A stretch of DNA of 64,000 bases, taken from positions 89,154-153,153 of the forward strand of contig NZ_JAMQOQ010000007.1 of assembly GCF_031624635.1 (NCBI RefSeq). The letters run 5' to 3'. The position numbers and the translations under genes are program-made. How positions within the stretch are numbered: the first letter of the stretch is position 1; every line of letters starts with the position of its first letter. This document shows positions 41,831-51,227 of the stretch, piece after piece. Source of the DNA: Halogeometricum sp. S3BR5-2 (lineage in GTDB: Archaea > Halobacteriota > Halobacteria > Halobacteriales > Haloferacaceae). The notes under the pieces are model-generated. The model saw only the letters and a list, made by a program, of their open reading frames with translations, had not been told where the DNA came from and did no database searches.

Positions 41831-44215
41831 ATGACAGAGAATCCGGATGCGGATACAGCGGGGCCGCCGAACGGCGGCGGGCAGCGACAAGAGCTGTCCG
41901 TCCGCCTCACCGTCCCCGAGATGGACTGTCCGTCGTGTGCCCAGAAAGTCGACAAGAGCCTTCAGCGCGTCGACGGCGTCGTCGACGCCACGCTCCAGCC
42001 GACCACCGGCACGGCAAACGTCACGTACGACCCCGACCGCGTCACCGAGGCCGACGTCGTCCAGGCCATCGAGAACGCCGGCTACGAAGTGGTCAACGGC
42101 GGCGGCGCAGAAGGGTCATCAAACGACGAGTTGGGGATTGCGCCCCCGTCGGAAGTCTGGACAAGTTCGCGCGCCATCAAGACGTGGATCGGCGCAGCGT
42201 TCGTCACACTCGGGCTGCTCTTCGAGTTCGTCCTCACGGGGCAAAACCTCGCCGTCGCAAGTGTGCTCGACTATCCCCTTCACGTTGCGGACGGGCTCTT
42301 CCTCGTCGCGATTGTCACCAGCGGCTACCCGGTCGTTCGCGGAGGCTACTACTCGGCAAAGAATCTGAGCCTCGACATCGACCTGCTAATGGGGACGGCC
42401 ATCATCGCCGCGACCGGCATCGGCTACTTCGTCGAGGCCGCCACGCTGGCCGTCCTGTTCAGCATCGCCGAGTTGCTCGAAGACTACGCGATGGACCGGG
42501 CCCGGGACTCCCTCCGCGAACTGATGGAACTGTCCCCTGACGAGGCGACCGTCCGCCGCGACGGCGAAGAGGTGACCGTCCCCGCCGACGAGGTTGACGT
42601 CGGCGAGACAGTGATCGTCCGGCCCGGCGAGAAGATTCCGCTCGACGGCACCATCGTCGACGGTGGAAGTGCAGTCGACGAGTCCCCCATCACCGGAGAG
42701 AGCGTCCCCGTCGACAAGAGCGTCGGCGACGAGATCTATGCCAGCAGTATCAACGAGGAGGGCTACCTCGAGTTCGAGGCCACTGCGCCCGCCTCCGAGT
42801 CGACGCTCTCGCAAATCATCGAGATGGTACAGGGCGCACAGGAGAAAAAGACCGAGAAAGAGCAGTTCGTCGACCGGTTCTCGGGGTACTACACGCCGAC
42901 GATCGTCGTCTTGGCGATCTTGACCGCCGTGCTGCCGCCGCTACTCATCAGCGGGAGCGCCACTGTCAGTCTCGCCGGCTTCTCACACACCTTCAGCGGA
43001 AGCTGGCAGACGTGGTTCATTCGTGGACTTACCCTGCTGGTGATCGCGTGTCCGTGTGCGTTCGTCATCTCAACGCCCGTCTCGGTGGTATCAGGTATTA
43101 CCAGCGCCGCGAAAAACGGCGTTCTGATCAAGGGCGGCAACTACCTAGAAGCAATGGGCGAGGTCGACGCTGTCGCCCTCGACAAGACAGGAACGCTCAC
43201 GAAGGGCGAACTCACCGTTACCGACGTCGTTCCGGTCGGTGACACTGATGAGGCGACGCTGCTCCGTCACGCCGCCGGACTTGAGCGCCGGAGCGAACAC
43301 CCCATCGCCGCCGCGATCCTCACAAGTGCCGACAAGGCAGGCGTGGATGACCTGTCTGACCCGATGGACTTCGAGAGCCTGACGGGCAAGGGTATCCGCG
43401 GCGAGATCGACGGCAAGACGTACTACGCAGGCAAGCCTGCACTATTCGAGGACCTGGGGTTCGACCTCTCGCGAACCCGGTCAGCGACCGACGGCGGCGT
43501 TCCCGAGACGGACACGGGTGAGACCGCCAACCGAACATTCGCTGAGGACGCACTCGCCGCACTGGAGCGGGAGGGCAAGACGGTCGTCATCGTCGGCACG
43601 GAGTCGGAGCTACTCGGTGCGATCGCTATCGCCGACGAGGTGCGCCCAGCCTCGAAGCGAGCCGTCGAGCGCCTGCATGCGCTTGGCGTGGAGCATGTGG
43701 TGATGCTGACTGGCGACAACGAGGGGACCGCTCGCGCTATCGCCGAGCAGGTTGGCGTCGACGAATACCGCGCCGAACTCCTGCCCGACGAGAAGGTCGA
43801 CGCCGTCGAGGAGTTGCAGGCAGAGTATGGCGACGTTGCGATGGTCGGCGATGGCATCAACGACGCGCCCGCGCTGGCGACCGCTGACGTCGGTATCGCG
43901 ATGGGCGCGGCCGGCACCGACACCGCCCTCGAGACGGCCGACATCGCGCTGATGGGCGACGACGTCGGGAAGCTCCCCTACCTGTACGACCTGTCGCACA
44001 CGGCGAACGGCGTGATCCGGCAGAACATATGGGCGAGCCTCGGCGTGAAGTTCCTGCTCGCGCTCGGCGTACCGCTGGGACTTGTGAGCGTCGCGCTGGC
44101 GGTGGTCGTCGGCGATATGGGCATGAGCCTCGGGGTTACTGGGAACGCGATGCGGCTCTCACGGATTGTACCCGAGAGTCTACGCAGTGATGCAGATCAG
44201 GAGACGGGAGCCTGA
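41831..44215 (+). CDS. P1B-type Zn/Cd/Pb-exporting ATPase
   Basis: 794 residues from ATG 41831 (TTG 41780 in frame is less likely). N-terminal heavy-metal domain with MDCPSC (C33, C36), eight membrane helices, actuator SPITGES near 285, transmembrane metal motif CPCAF at 407-411, phosphorylation site DKTGT at 451, HP motif near 485, ATP-binding GDGIND near 675. The CPC with an early CxxC and acidic loops suits ZntA-type (Zn, Cd, Pb) export rather than CopA; the substrate cannot be fixed from sequence. Regulated by the upstream HTH-10 protein, probably through the palindrome. Confidence 0.92.
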   Translation: MTENPDADTAGPPNGGGQRQELSVRLTVPEMDCPSCAQKVDKSLQRVDGVVDATLQPTTGTANVTYDPDRVTEADVVQAIENAGYEVVNGGGAEGSSNDELGIAPPSEVWTSSRAIKTWIGAAFVTLGLLFEFVLTGQNLAVASVLDYPLHVADGLFLVAIVTSGYPVVRGGYYSAKNLSLDIDLLMGTAIIAATGIGYFVEAATLAVLFSIAELLEDYAMDRARDSLRELMELSPDEATVRRDGEEVTVPADEVDVGETVIVRPGEKIPLDGTIVDGGSAVDESPITGESVPVDKSVGDEIYASSINEEGYLEFEATAPASESTLSQIIEMVQGAQEKKTEKEQFVDRFSGYYTPTIVVLAILTAVLPPLLISGSATVSLAGFSHTFSGSWQTWFIRGLTLLVIACPCAFVISTPVSVVSGITSAAKNGVLIKGGNYLEAMGEVDAVALDKTGTLTKGELTVTDVVPVGDTDEATLLRHAAGLERRSEHPIAAAILTSADKAGVDDLSDPMDFESLTGKGIRGEIDGKTYYAGKPALFEDLGFDLSRTRSATDGGVPETDTGETANRTFAEDALAALEREGKTVVIVGTESELLGAIAIADEVRPASKRAVERLHALGVEHVVMLTGDNEGTARAIAEQVGVDEYRAELLPDEKVDAVEELQAEYGDVAMVGDGINDAPALATADVGIAMGAAGTDTALETADIALMGDDVGKLPYLYDLSHTANGVIRQNIWASLGVKFLLALGVPLGLVSVALAVVVGDMGMSLGVTGNAMRLSRIVPESLRSDADQETGA

Positions 44216-44283
44216 GTATTGCGTACCAGAAGAATTAACCAAAAGGTGGTGTCGACATTCGCACGCTCAAGCGTCCCCCATTT

Positions 44284-45525
44284 ATGACCTGGAACAAACG
44301 TGACTTCGTAATGAAGCGTCGGGTCAAGTATAGACAACTGAACGAACCAGAAAAGCAGATTACACAACAACGAAAACAGACTGTGCTTCAATTCATCAGA
44401 CGAATCTCAATTTTCGGGATTATTAGTGCGCTCTCCATCAACATGCTTCCGGTCGTCTCAGCGCATGGTAGCGAACACGCTCCGTCGCTTCCGCAGTGGT
44501 ATGGGCTCGCAATATTGCTCGGTGGCGTCGGTATCGTGGGAACGTTCCTCGGCTTTTCCCGAGGAACTGATCTCCTAAAACCGGCACACACACTGGCTGG
44601 CATCTTTACTGGACTTGTGGTGGTTGTCGTTGGGGGAGGAGTAGTCATGCAACTCTCACAAATTGAAGAGTATTCTGCAAAGTCGATGGTGATTCCACAC
44701 GAATGGTATCTCCCTCTCTCACTCTTTATTGGGTCATCGATTATCGTTCTGAGTGTGATCATTGGCCAGTTCAAGTGGCCTCATAGACCTCGATATGCCC
44801 TGCTCGGTACGGTATTAGGATTCTGGGTCACCTATCCAGCCATCTTCCGCGGGTCGAACGGTAGCACCCATCCTGTGGGTTATCTAACGGTCGTAAGCTT
44901 GCCGATTCTGATCGGATACATACTCTGGATAGATGGACGGCAAACGCTCCGTTTACTCTGGGCAGACGATGTGGCTCGCCGATTCGGGATGGGCGTTGGC
45001 ACGTTGATGGCGCTCTTCTTCATGCTCTCCACGACTATGCTCTCGTTCGTTCCAGACGAAGGAGTCGGGGCGCTTTCGACGTTTTCGGTTGATACTGCGC
45101 CAATTGCTGAGCCGTTAGTGCTGTGGCCTTCGATAACCTATCTCGTTCCACAAATACCCGTGACAGGGATGATATCGGTGGGAACAGGACTCATCGTTTT
45201 CGTCTTCGCGCTTCTTGTCGGGGGAAATGCGGCCGCCGCAGCATATCAATTTAGGAATCAAATCGAAGCTCAATCAGCTCAAAGCTCAATCGGCGCAATG
45301 GCACTTGCCGGTCCGAACGTCTGCGTCTGCTGTGGGCCACTGATGGCCGAATTAGTTGTCGTTCTCGTTGGCCCATCGCTTGCTATGCCTATCTATTGGC
45401 TCTTCCTCGATCCATCCTCGCCAATAGGGTCGGTTTTCCTGGCCGGAAGCATTGTCCTGCTCACAGCAAGTTATCTCTATTCGGTTCAGAACCTTCGGAT
45501 GGCAGATCAATGTCCAATTCCTTAG
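44284..45525 (+). CDS. Cys-rich polytopic membrane protein, metal-linked
   Basis: 413 residues with about eleven hydrophobic segments and an N-terminal span that ends in VVSAHGSEH. The most distinctive feature is NVCVCCGPLMAEL near residue 346, three Cys at the start of a helix, a likely metal or sulfur site inside the membrane. A paralogue at 46077-47291 has TCTCGCCGPLVAK at the same place. Both lie between metal-export and copper-protein genes. Proposed metal (copper or mercury) transporter or membrane sensor; the family is not recognised. ATG 44311 is an alternative start. Confidence 0.6.
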   Translation: MTWNKRDFVMKRRVKYRQLNEPEKQITQQRKQTVLQFIRRISIFGIISALSINMLPVVSAHGSEHAPSLPQWYGLAILLGGVGIVGTFLGFSRGTDLLKPAHTLAGIFTGLVVVVVGGGVVMQLSQIEEYSAKSMVIPHEWYLPLSLFIGSSIIVLSVIIGQFKWPHRPRYALLGTVLGFWVTYPAIFRGSNGSTHPVGYLTVVSLPILIGYILWIDGRQTLRLLWADDVARRFGMGVGTLMALFFMLSTTMLSFVPDEGVGALSTFSVDTAPIAEPLVLWPSITYLVPQIPVTGMISVGTGLIVFVFALLVGGNAAAAAYQFRNQIEAQSAQSSIGAMALAGPNVCVCCGPLMAELVVVLVGPSLAMPIYWLFLDPSSPIGSVFLAGSIVLLTASYLYSVQNLRMADQCPIP

Positions 45526-45912
45526 AAGTGGGTAGCCATAGCAGCTACGGCTGTTAATATGAGGTGAGACACCTCAGTACGGGTTTTACTGCACATCGGG
45601 GGCGTAGAGCAGCTTGCCAATGCGCTCAACAGACTTCGTCAGCGAGGAGTCGTGGACGAGTACAGTTGCTGCAAAAGGGACAACCACTCCGCTTGGGGTC
45701 GTGTTTAGTTAGTCGCATTAAGCCAGGTAGCGAACGCTTGGAGCCAGCTTTCAGCTGTTTCAGGGAAAACGTGGCTGAAGCAGTTTGAGAACGAAGACGT
45801 TCGGCGTTTCAGCTTGCAATTGTAGTTGGCGTCCTCCTCTGGCAGTTCAATCACCGGCGGAAGACACCCGATCCCCAGTAGTGTGTAGGAGCAAATCTCG
45901 TTATACGGTACT
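45526..45912. other. Fragments of broken genes
   Basis: The + strand at 45588-45705 reads HIGGVEQLANALNRLRQRGV and VDEYSCCKRDNHSAWGRV with no start. The reverse strand at about 45705-45785 ends FPETAESWLQAFATWLNATN like a transposase tail. The + strand at 45800-45880 ends AIVVGVLLWQFNHRRKTPDP like a membrane-protein tail. All lack the rest of their genes, so this is a recombination scar. Confidence 0.4.
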
Positions 45913-45966
45913 AGCTGGTTTTTCGGGGGCAGGAAGGACCGAGCCCCTTCGTAGGCTCATGATTCC
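45913..45966 (+). promoter_or_regulatory. Structured leader with overlapping hairpins
   Basis: Starts GGTTTTTCGGGGGC. GGGGC (45926-45930) pairs with GCCCC (45943-45947), or GAGCC (45941-45945) with GGCTC (45954-45958); GCC is shared. Eight bases before ATG 45967. Closely resembles the leader at 51178, whose gene is homologous. Confidence 0.6.
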
Positions 45967-46137
45967 ATGACTGAGGAACTAGTCGACGATCCGTTCCACG
46001 ACTGCGAGTTGGACCCCGACGCGGTTCTCGGGACACAGACTTTCGGAGATATCCTGTTTACAAGACACACATCGTCTCAATCAGCCAGGACAGTAGAGCC
46101 CGATTGCTCGGGTTGTCGGGCTGCTTCGACCGAGTAG
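45967..46137 (+). pseudogene. Truncated paralogue of the gene at 51228
   Basis: 56 codons. The first 32 residues (MTEELVDDPFHDCELDPDAV, LGTQTFGDILFT) match the N-terminus of the protein at 51228 (DPFEECELSPDAI, LGTHTFEDVLFT), including one Cys. After residue 34 the sequence runs into the reverse-strand gene ending at 46077, so the rest was lost at a recombination junction. Leader and N-terminus are retained. Confidence 0.65.
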
Positions 46138-47291
46138 ATCAGAGTCCCAGCGAACAATACGAGACTCCCGACGATGAATAGCGCACTAAGCGGCGAGGCC
46201 GAATCGACGAACAGCCAGTAGAGAGGTGCCGCGATGGCCGGTCCAGCAGCAAGCACGGCGATCTTCGCGACGAGCGGGCCGCAGCACCCGCAGGTACACG
46301 TTCCAACGATTGCAGCGCCTCCCGCTGTGCTTTCTGTGAAGCCAGCCCGTTCTTCGACGCGCCAATGACGGGCGATGAGCGCGGCGTTCAACCCGATGAG
46401 CGCGCTCAACGTCCCGACGATGACCGCCTGCCCCGGTGAGACGGCAAGGAAGAAGGGAATATGTGGAATAGCGATTTCGAGCGTGGGCCACGTCACCAGT
46501 TGATAGATTGCGGGTATGACGACAATGGTCACTTCGTGTGGGAATCCTTTCTCGGGGAAAAACGAGAGGTAGCCCGTTATGGTGACGAAGAACAGTGCTA
46601 GTACGAGCCCGACACCGATACCGAACCGGCGAGCGACCGTGTCACGCAAGACTTCCTGAAGAATGCCTCCTGCGTCTTTCCAGATGACATATCCAATCAG
46701 AACAGGGGTACTCAGAACGATTGCGTAGCCGAGCGGATGCGTATCACTCGCTGGTCCTCGAATAAGGTAGGGATACGAGATCCAGAGTCCCATGAGAATC
46801 CCGACAAACGTATACCGAGGACGGCTTGGCCAGCGAAGCCAACCGACGACGAAGCTACCGGTCGAGATCAACAGGCCGGTCAAGAGCGCTAACGGTTGAT
46901 ACCATGACCGCGGAAACGGCATCGAACTTGCAGTATACGTCGGGTCTGGCGATAGTCCTTCGAAGAGAACGGCACCGAGCACAGTAATGACGATGCCGAC
47001 AAACACACCGTAGAGTGCGGCTGTTGGCGAAATATAGTTCGTTCGCTTGAACATCGTCGTCCCAACGAGAACGACAACGCCGATGAAACCGAGGAGGACA
47101 CCATGACCCTGTGTGAGTCCGGCGGTTGCGGTTGCCTCATGCGCAGACACGACGGGTATCTGTGAGAGTGTGAGTACGAAAATACCGAATAGAGACAGCG
47201 GGCGAATGGACCCACGCCGGTGAGACGTTCCACTGGCATGTTCATAAACTGCGGGCCGTCTTTCCGGTTCCATTGGTGGGTCTTTCCCCAC
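46077..47291 (-). CDS. Cys-rich polytopic membrane protein (paralogue)
   Basis: 404 residues, about eleven helices, same plan as 44284-45525: N-terminal span ending VVSAHEA, conserved WP(S/H)RPRY loops, (A/S)DTHPLGY, and a C-terminal Cys cluster VGTCTCGCCGPLVAK near residue 336. The four-Cys cluster in a helix start suggests metal binding in the membrane. Divergent from the DtxR-type regulator gene at 47500, whose candidate operators lie in the shared promoter region, so both are probably controlled by metal level. Confidence 0.65.
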   Translation of the reverse strand: MGKDPPMEPERRPAVYEHASGTSHRRGSIRPLSLFGIFVLTLSQIPVVSAHEATATAGLTQGHGVLLGFIGVVVLVGTTMFKRTNYISPTAALYGVFVGIVITVLGAVLFEGLSPDPTYTASSMPFPRSWYQPLALLTGLLISTGSFVVGWLRWPSRPRYTFVGILMGLWISYPYLIRGPASDTHPLGYAIVLSTPVLIGYVIWKDAGGILQEVLRDTVARRFGIGVGLVLALFFVTITGYLSFFPEKGFPHEVTIVVIPAIYQLVTWPTLEIAIPHIPFFLAVSPGQAVIVGTLSALIGLNAALIARHWRVEERAGFTESTAGGAAIVGTCTCGCCGPLVAKIAVLAAGPAIAAPLYWLFVDSASPLSALFIVGSLVLFAGTLIYSVEAARQPEQSGSTVLAD

Positions 47292-47439
47292 GAATTACTT
47301 ATACCTGATTGAGCGCATCGGACGACTTGGGGCTAAAGCAAGACACGGCTCCCGTATGAGGGTAGTCACCCGGGTTCTGATTTTCGTCGTGTGGGTGCAT
47401 CAGTGAGGATGAAAGTACAAATCGTGCCAGTTGGTACGT

Positions 47440-47492
47440 TATCTAAACTGTTAGATAGATATAGGAAACTATTTGTTTAGAGGAGTCTAAAC
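47440..47492. promoter_or_regulatory. Two inverted repeats, candidate DtxR-family operators
   Basis: TATCTAA-N4-TTAGATA at 47440-47457 and GTTTAGA-N4-TCTAAAC at 47475-47492, both perfect 18-bp dyads. The second ends seven bases before ATG 47500. Size and A/T-rich arms suit a DtxR/MntR/SirR dimer site and autoregulation. Confidence 0.65.
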
Positions 47493-47499
47493 TTCTCCC

Positions 47500-48201
47500 A
47501 TGGTGACCCCGAAAGTCGGAGATTACCTGAAGGCGATATACCGCCTTCAGGACGGAGACATCCCGGCCGCGTCATCCGAAATCGCGTCCGCGATAGGGGT
47601 CAAACCACCAACCGTGACGACGATGTTGCAGCGAATGGACGACGATGGTCTCGTACATTACGAGAGTTATCAGGGTGCTCGTCTCACCGAGCGTGGTGAG
47701 AAGGGGGCGCTCAAAGTGCTCCGCAACCATCGGCTACTCGAACTCTTCCTGACCGAGGAGCTCGGATACGATTGGGCAGAGGTACACGACGAAGCAGACG
47801 CCCTCGAACATCATCTGAGCGAGACGTTAGTCGAGCGAATCGAAATGCTCCTTGGGACGCCTGCTGTAGATCCACATGGAGAACCGATTCCTACTGCTGA
47901 CCTCGAAATTCGAGAATGTGAGACACAGCAGTCATTAGCGGAGTGTCAAGAAGGAACGATTGCGGTCGTTTCTGAGGTGCGAGAAAGCCGCGCAGACGTT
48001 CTGTCGTATCTTGCGAACTCTGGGGTCTCGCTTGGAACGGAACTCGAAGTGGTCGAAACCGCGCCATTCGGGATGATCACATGCAAAGTGAGGACGACAG
48101 AGAAACCGCTCTCGCTCCCGACTGACGTCGCTGCAGACATATACGTATCACGGCCTGCTGAACCGGCCGAAAACGAACGCAGACAGTACAACGAGGCGTA
48201 A
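47500..48201 (+). CDS. DtxR/SirR-family metal-dependent regulator
   Basis: 233 residues. Winged helix at 1-70 (VGDYLKAIYRLQDGD, IGVKPPTVTTMLQRMDDDGL, THE-type YQGARLTERGE), the dimerisation and metal-binding domain with HRLLELFLTEELGY and HDEADALEHHLSETLVERIE (about 85-125), and a C-terminal SH3-like FeoA domain (about 145-225). Binds Mn(II) or Fe(II) as corepressor in the family. Starts an apparent operon: the multicopper oxidase gene begins four bases after its stop. Candidate operators sit just upstream. Confidence 0.88.
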   Translation: MVTPKVGDYLKAIYRLQDGDIPAASSEIASAIGVKPPTVTTMLQRMDDDGLVHYESYQGARLTERGEKGALKVLRNHRLLELFLTEELGYDWAEVHDEADALEHHLSETLVERIEMLLGTPAVDPHGEPIPTADLEIRECETQQSLAECQEGTIAVVSEVRESRADVLSYLANSGVSLGTELEVVETAPFGMITCKVRTTEKPLSLPTDVAADIYVSRPAEPAENERRQYNEA

Positions 48202-48204
48202 TAC

Positions 48205-49467
48205 ATGCCTTCACAAGATTATTCACAAGCAGCAAAGTTGTCAGAGAGATTGGAGCAGCGACTAGTAGACTCGCTCGAATCGGATTTCAAGACCACTCGA
48301 CGGGCAGTTCTCGGGGGGCTTGGTCTCGCAGGGAGCGCCGCTCTCACTGGAATCGGACGGGCAGACAGCGACGAGCATCATGGTCCAGGAGAGGACTCAC
48401 ACGGGAATTTCGGTGCAACCGGAGAATATAGCGACACAGACTTCGACCCACACGAATTCCTCTACCAGTTCAACACAGGCCGTGGTGAACAAGAGAACGT
48501 CCCGCAGGACGTCTACGAGGAGAACGGCCGAACCATTCGGGAGTTCACCTTCCAAGCGGTCGACACCACCGTTAGCATCGCCCCTGGCATCGAATTTCCG
48601 GCATGGGCCTACAACGGTCAGGTCCCTGGCCCGACGATTCGAGCCGTCGAGGGCGATCTCATCCGAGTGAAGTTCGAAAATCTCGGACGACACGCCCACA
48701 CCATCCACCCGCATCTCCGGAACCTCAATCCGGAGATGGACGGTATCCCGCAGAATGGACCGGGCGTCCTCAATACGGGTGAGTCGTTCACGTACGAGTG
48801 GATCGCCCAACCCGCAGGTGTCCACTTCTATCACTGCCACTCGCTCCCGCTCAAAGAACACATCCACCGGGGGTTATACGGGGCGATCATCATCGACCCA
48901 GATCCGGAGCGTGTCGCCCAGCGACCGGAGGAGTACTGTGACTTCCACCGTTCGCAGATCACCGACGAACTCCGTGCGGAACTCGTCGCCGAGGCAAAGA
49001 CGCGGAACCACGAGTACGCCGAGAACGACGCCGTCAACGAGATGGTGATGGTGATGAACGGCTTCGACACCAACTTCGACGGCGGAAACGAGGTGTATGC
49101 AGCCAACACGCGAGCGTTCGCCTACGGTGTTGGCGAGACGGACGGTCGAGGGAACTGGAAAGCTGGTGAGACCAAGCGCCCGATCCAGATCGATAAGAAC
49201 CAGCGCCAGCGGGTGTATCTCATCAACGCAATCGAGTTCGACCTCATCAACTCGTTCCACACCCACTCGCAGTTCTTCGACTACTACGACCACGGAACGA
49301 CGCTGCTGCCGACGAACCAGACCGTGGACACAGTCATGCAATGTCAAGCACAGCGCGGCATCATCGAGCTGGACTATTCGAATCACGATCCGGGACTGTA
49401 CATGTTCCACGCCCACCAGTCAGAGTTCGCTGAACTTGGCTGGATGAGCTTCTTCGAGGTGGTCTAA
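48205..49467 (+). CDS. Tat-exported two-domain multicopper oxidase
   Basis: 420 residues. Tat motif TTRRAVLGGLGLAGSAA at about 31-47. First cupredoxin domain with HAHTIHPHLR and the type 1 / trinuclear segment HFYHCHSLPLKEHIHRGLYG (about 210-230); second domain with NSFHTHSQFFDYYDHG and MFHAHQSEFAELGWM (about 345-415). The HCH segment provides Cys and His ligands. The two-domain layout is that of NirK-like and two-domain laccase-type enzymes. Context (metal regulator, ZIP transporter, cupredoxin) favours metal oxidation or copper detoxification over nitrite reduction. Confidence 0.85.
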   Translation: MPSQDYSQAAKLSERLEQRLVDSLESDFKTTRRAVLGGLGLAGSAALTGIGRADSDEHHGPGEDSHGNFGATGEYSDTDFDPHEFLYQFNTGRGEQENVPQDVYEENGRTIREFTFQAVDTTVSIAPGIEFPAWAYNGQVPGPTIRAVEGDLIRVKFENLGRHAHTIHPHLRNLNPEMDGIPQNGPGVLNTGESFTYEWIAQPAGVHFYHCHSLPLKEHIHRGLYGAIIIDPDPERVAQRPEEYCDFHRSQITDELRAELVAEAKTRNHEYAENDAVNEMVMVMNGFDTNFDGGNEVYAANTRAFAYGVGETDGRGNWKAGETKRPIQIDKNQRQRVYLINAIEFDLINSFHTHSQFFDYYDHGTTLLPTNQTVDTVMQCQAQRGIIELDYSNHDPGLYMFHAHQSEFAELGWMSFFEVV

Positions 49468-50703
49468 ATGAGCAAACCAAACACGGATGGCGGCACGACT
49501 GTGAACCAAACTGAGCGCCCGCTGGGACTCCCCAAGTGGGTTGCAGCACTGCTCCCGATCCTCCTGCTCGGACTCATCGTAGGTGGTTTCTTTGTGGCGA
49601 CACCATTCGCGTCGCTCGACAACGGTGGTGCGCCACTCCCCGACGTGTCGGTGACGCATACGACCCTACCGAGCGAAGAGACCGTCGTCCTCCACGTCAC
49701 GAATAACGGCCCTGACGAAGTGACAATCTCACAGGTGCTGGTCGCAGAAGCGTACTGGGACTACGATGTGCAGGGCGCAGGCGGTGATAACACACTCGCC
49801 CCTCGTGAGAGCGCACAGGTGGTCATCCCGTATCACTGGAACCCGGGCTGGGACCTCGAGGTGGCTCTGCTGCTCTCGGACGGTGCAACCGTTCACCATA
49901 CCATCATCGCCCCCAGTCAGTCACCGGGCCTGACGACGGACCTGCTGGTGACGATGGCTGTCATCGGCCTGTTCGTCGGCGTCATCCCGGTCGCACTTGG
50001 GATGCTGTGGTTCCCATTCCTGCAGTCGATGAGTGACCGCTGGCTCCACGCGATTCTCGCCTTCTCGGCGGGTATTCTCGCGTTCCTCGCTATTGATGCC
50101 GGGTTCGAGGCATTCGAACTCGGCGAGCAGGTGCCGGGCGCGTTCGAGGGACCTGCCCTCGTCGCGCTCGGCATCATTGGCGCGCTTCTCGCGGTTCAGT
50201 CCGTCAGCGCGTGGCGACAGGGCCGTGCGAAAGCAGGTGATGCGCGTGCCCAGAGCGGCCTGTGGGTTGCCTATCTGGTTGCCCTCGGTATCGGTCTCCA
50301 CAATCTCGCCGAAGGGCTCGCTATCGGGAGTTCGTTCGCACTCGGCCGTGTCTCACTCGGTGCGTTCCTCGTCATCGGCTTCATGCTTCACAACGTGACT
50401 GAAGGGCCAGCTGTCGTCGCACCCGTCGCACGTGGTGAGCGTCCGAACATCCTCCACTTCGTCGGTCTAGGATTCATTGCAGGTGCTCCGGTCATCCTCG
50501 GTGGCTGGCTGGGTAGCCTCGCCTTCTCGCCGACGCTCGGGGCTTTCTTCCTCGCCGTTGGCGTGGGAGCGATCCTGCAAGTCATCTGGGAACTTCGAGA
50601 GATGGTCAGCCGGAATGGACGTGTCGGTTCTGCGTTGAATCTCGTGACATTCCTCGTCGGACTTGTCGTGATGTACGTCACCGACCTCTTCGTCGCACTC
50701 TAA
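49468..50703 (+). CDS. ZIP-family metal transporter with extracytoplasmic N-terminal domain
   Basis: 411 residues. An N-terminal helix (about 24-45) and an Ig-like domain (about 55-145) precede eight hydrophobic segments from about 153. ZIP signatures are HNLAEGLAIGSSFALG (helix 4) and HNVTEGPAVVAP (helix 5), with the His/Glu metal-binding residues. ZIP proteins import Zn, Fe or Mn. The added N-terminal domain, absent from standard ZIPs, could interact with the secreted oxidase encoded directly upstream (start follows its stop without a gap). Confidence 0.85.
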   Translation: MSKPNTDGGTTVNQTERPLGLPKWVAALLPILLLGLIVGGFFVATPFASLDNGGAPLPDVSVTHTTLPSEETVVLHVTNNGPDEVTISQVLVAEAYWDYDVQGAGGDNTLAPRESAQVVIPYHWNPGWDLEVALLLSDGATVHHTIIAPSQSPGLTTDLLVTMAVIGLFVGVIPVALGMLWFPFLQSMSDRWLHAILAFSAGILAFLAIDAGFEAFELGEQVPGAFEGPALVALGIIGALLAVQSVSAWRQGRAKAGDARAQSGLWVAYLVALGIGLHNLAEGLAIGSSFALGRVSLGAFLVIGFMLHNVTEGPAVVAPVARGERPNILHFVGLGFIAGAPVILGGWLGSLAFSPTLGAFFLAVGVGAILQVIWELREMVSRNGRVGSALNLVTFLVGLVVMYVTDLFVAL

Positions 50704-50732
50704 ACCCCCCTGGACGAACCCTTATACAAGAG

Positions 50733-51143
50733 ATGAATCGACGGCAAATGCTCAAACTCGGTGGAAGCACTCTTATAGCAACGGCAATCGCAGGTTGTTC
50801 GTCCAACAGCAACCCCGACGGGACGACGCGTGTCTCGATGAACGAAGACTTCGCGTTCGATCCAAAGACGGTCACTGTAAGCGCCGGCACAACAGTGAGA
50901 TGGGTGAACGATAGCGAGGTCGGGCATACAGTGACGGCCTATGGGGACAGGATTCCCACGGAGGCAGCGTATTTCGCCAGTGGGGGATTCGAGTCTGAGA
51001 GAGCAGCACGAAACGACGTGAGTGGAGGGCTGCTCGCTACCGACGAGACGTACGAACACACCTTCGACATCACTGGGACGTACGAGTATGTGTGCATTCC
51101 ACACGAAAGCTCAGGGATGACAGGCACTGTAACGGTCGAGTAG
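50733..51143 (+). CDS. Halocyanin/plastocyanin-like cupredoxin lipoprotein
   Basis: 136 residues. Signal MNRRQMLKLGGSTLIATAIA with lipobox IAGC (C22). One cupredoxin domain: FAFDPKTVTVSAGTTVRWVN, VGHTVTAYG (first His ligand) and YEYVCIPHESSGMTG with the Cys, His and Met ligands of a type 1 copper site. Membrane-anchored electron carrier on the outside, perhaps passing electrons from the multicopper oxidase encoded two genes upstream. Confidence 0.88.
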   Translation: MNRRQMLKLGGSTLIATAIAGCSSNSNPDGTTRVSMNEDFAFDPKTVTVSAGTTVRWVNDSEVGHTVTAYGDRIPTEAAYFASGGFESERAARNDVSGGLLATDETYEHTFDITGTYEYVCIPHESSGMTGTVTVE

Positions 51144-51177
51144 AGCTCTGAGCGGTTTCCCAGCCGAGCAACAGGAT

Positions 51178-51227
51178 CTGTTTTTCGAGGGCTGAATTAC
51201 TGAGCCCATTCAGGGCTTCGTGATTCA
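51178..51227 (+). promoter_or_regulatory. Structured leader with mutually exclusive hairpins
   Basis: Starts CTGTTTTTCGAGGGCT. GGGCT (51189-51193) pairs with AGCCC (51203-51207), which could instead pair with GGGCT (51213-51217). Ten bases before ATG 51228. Confidence 0.6.

Noticed and set aside
48205..49467. Calling the multicopper oxidase a copper nitrite reductase (nirK)
   Set aside because: The two-domain motifs are compatible, but context is metal homeostasis, with no denitrification genes nearby.
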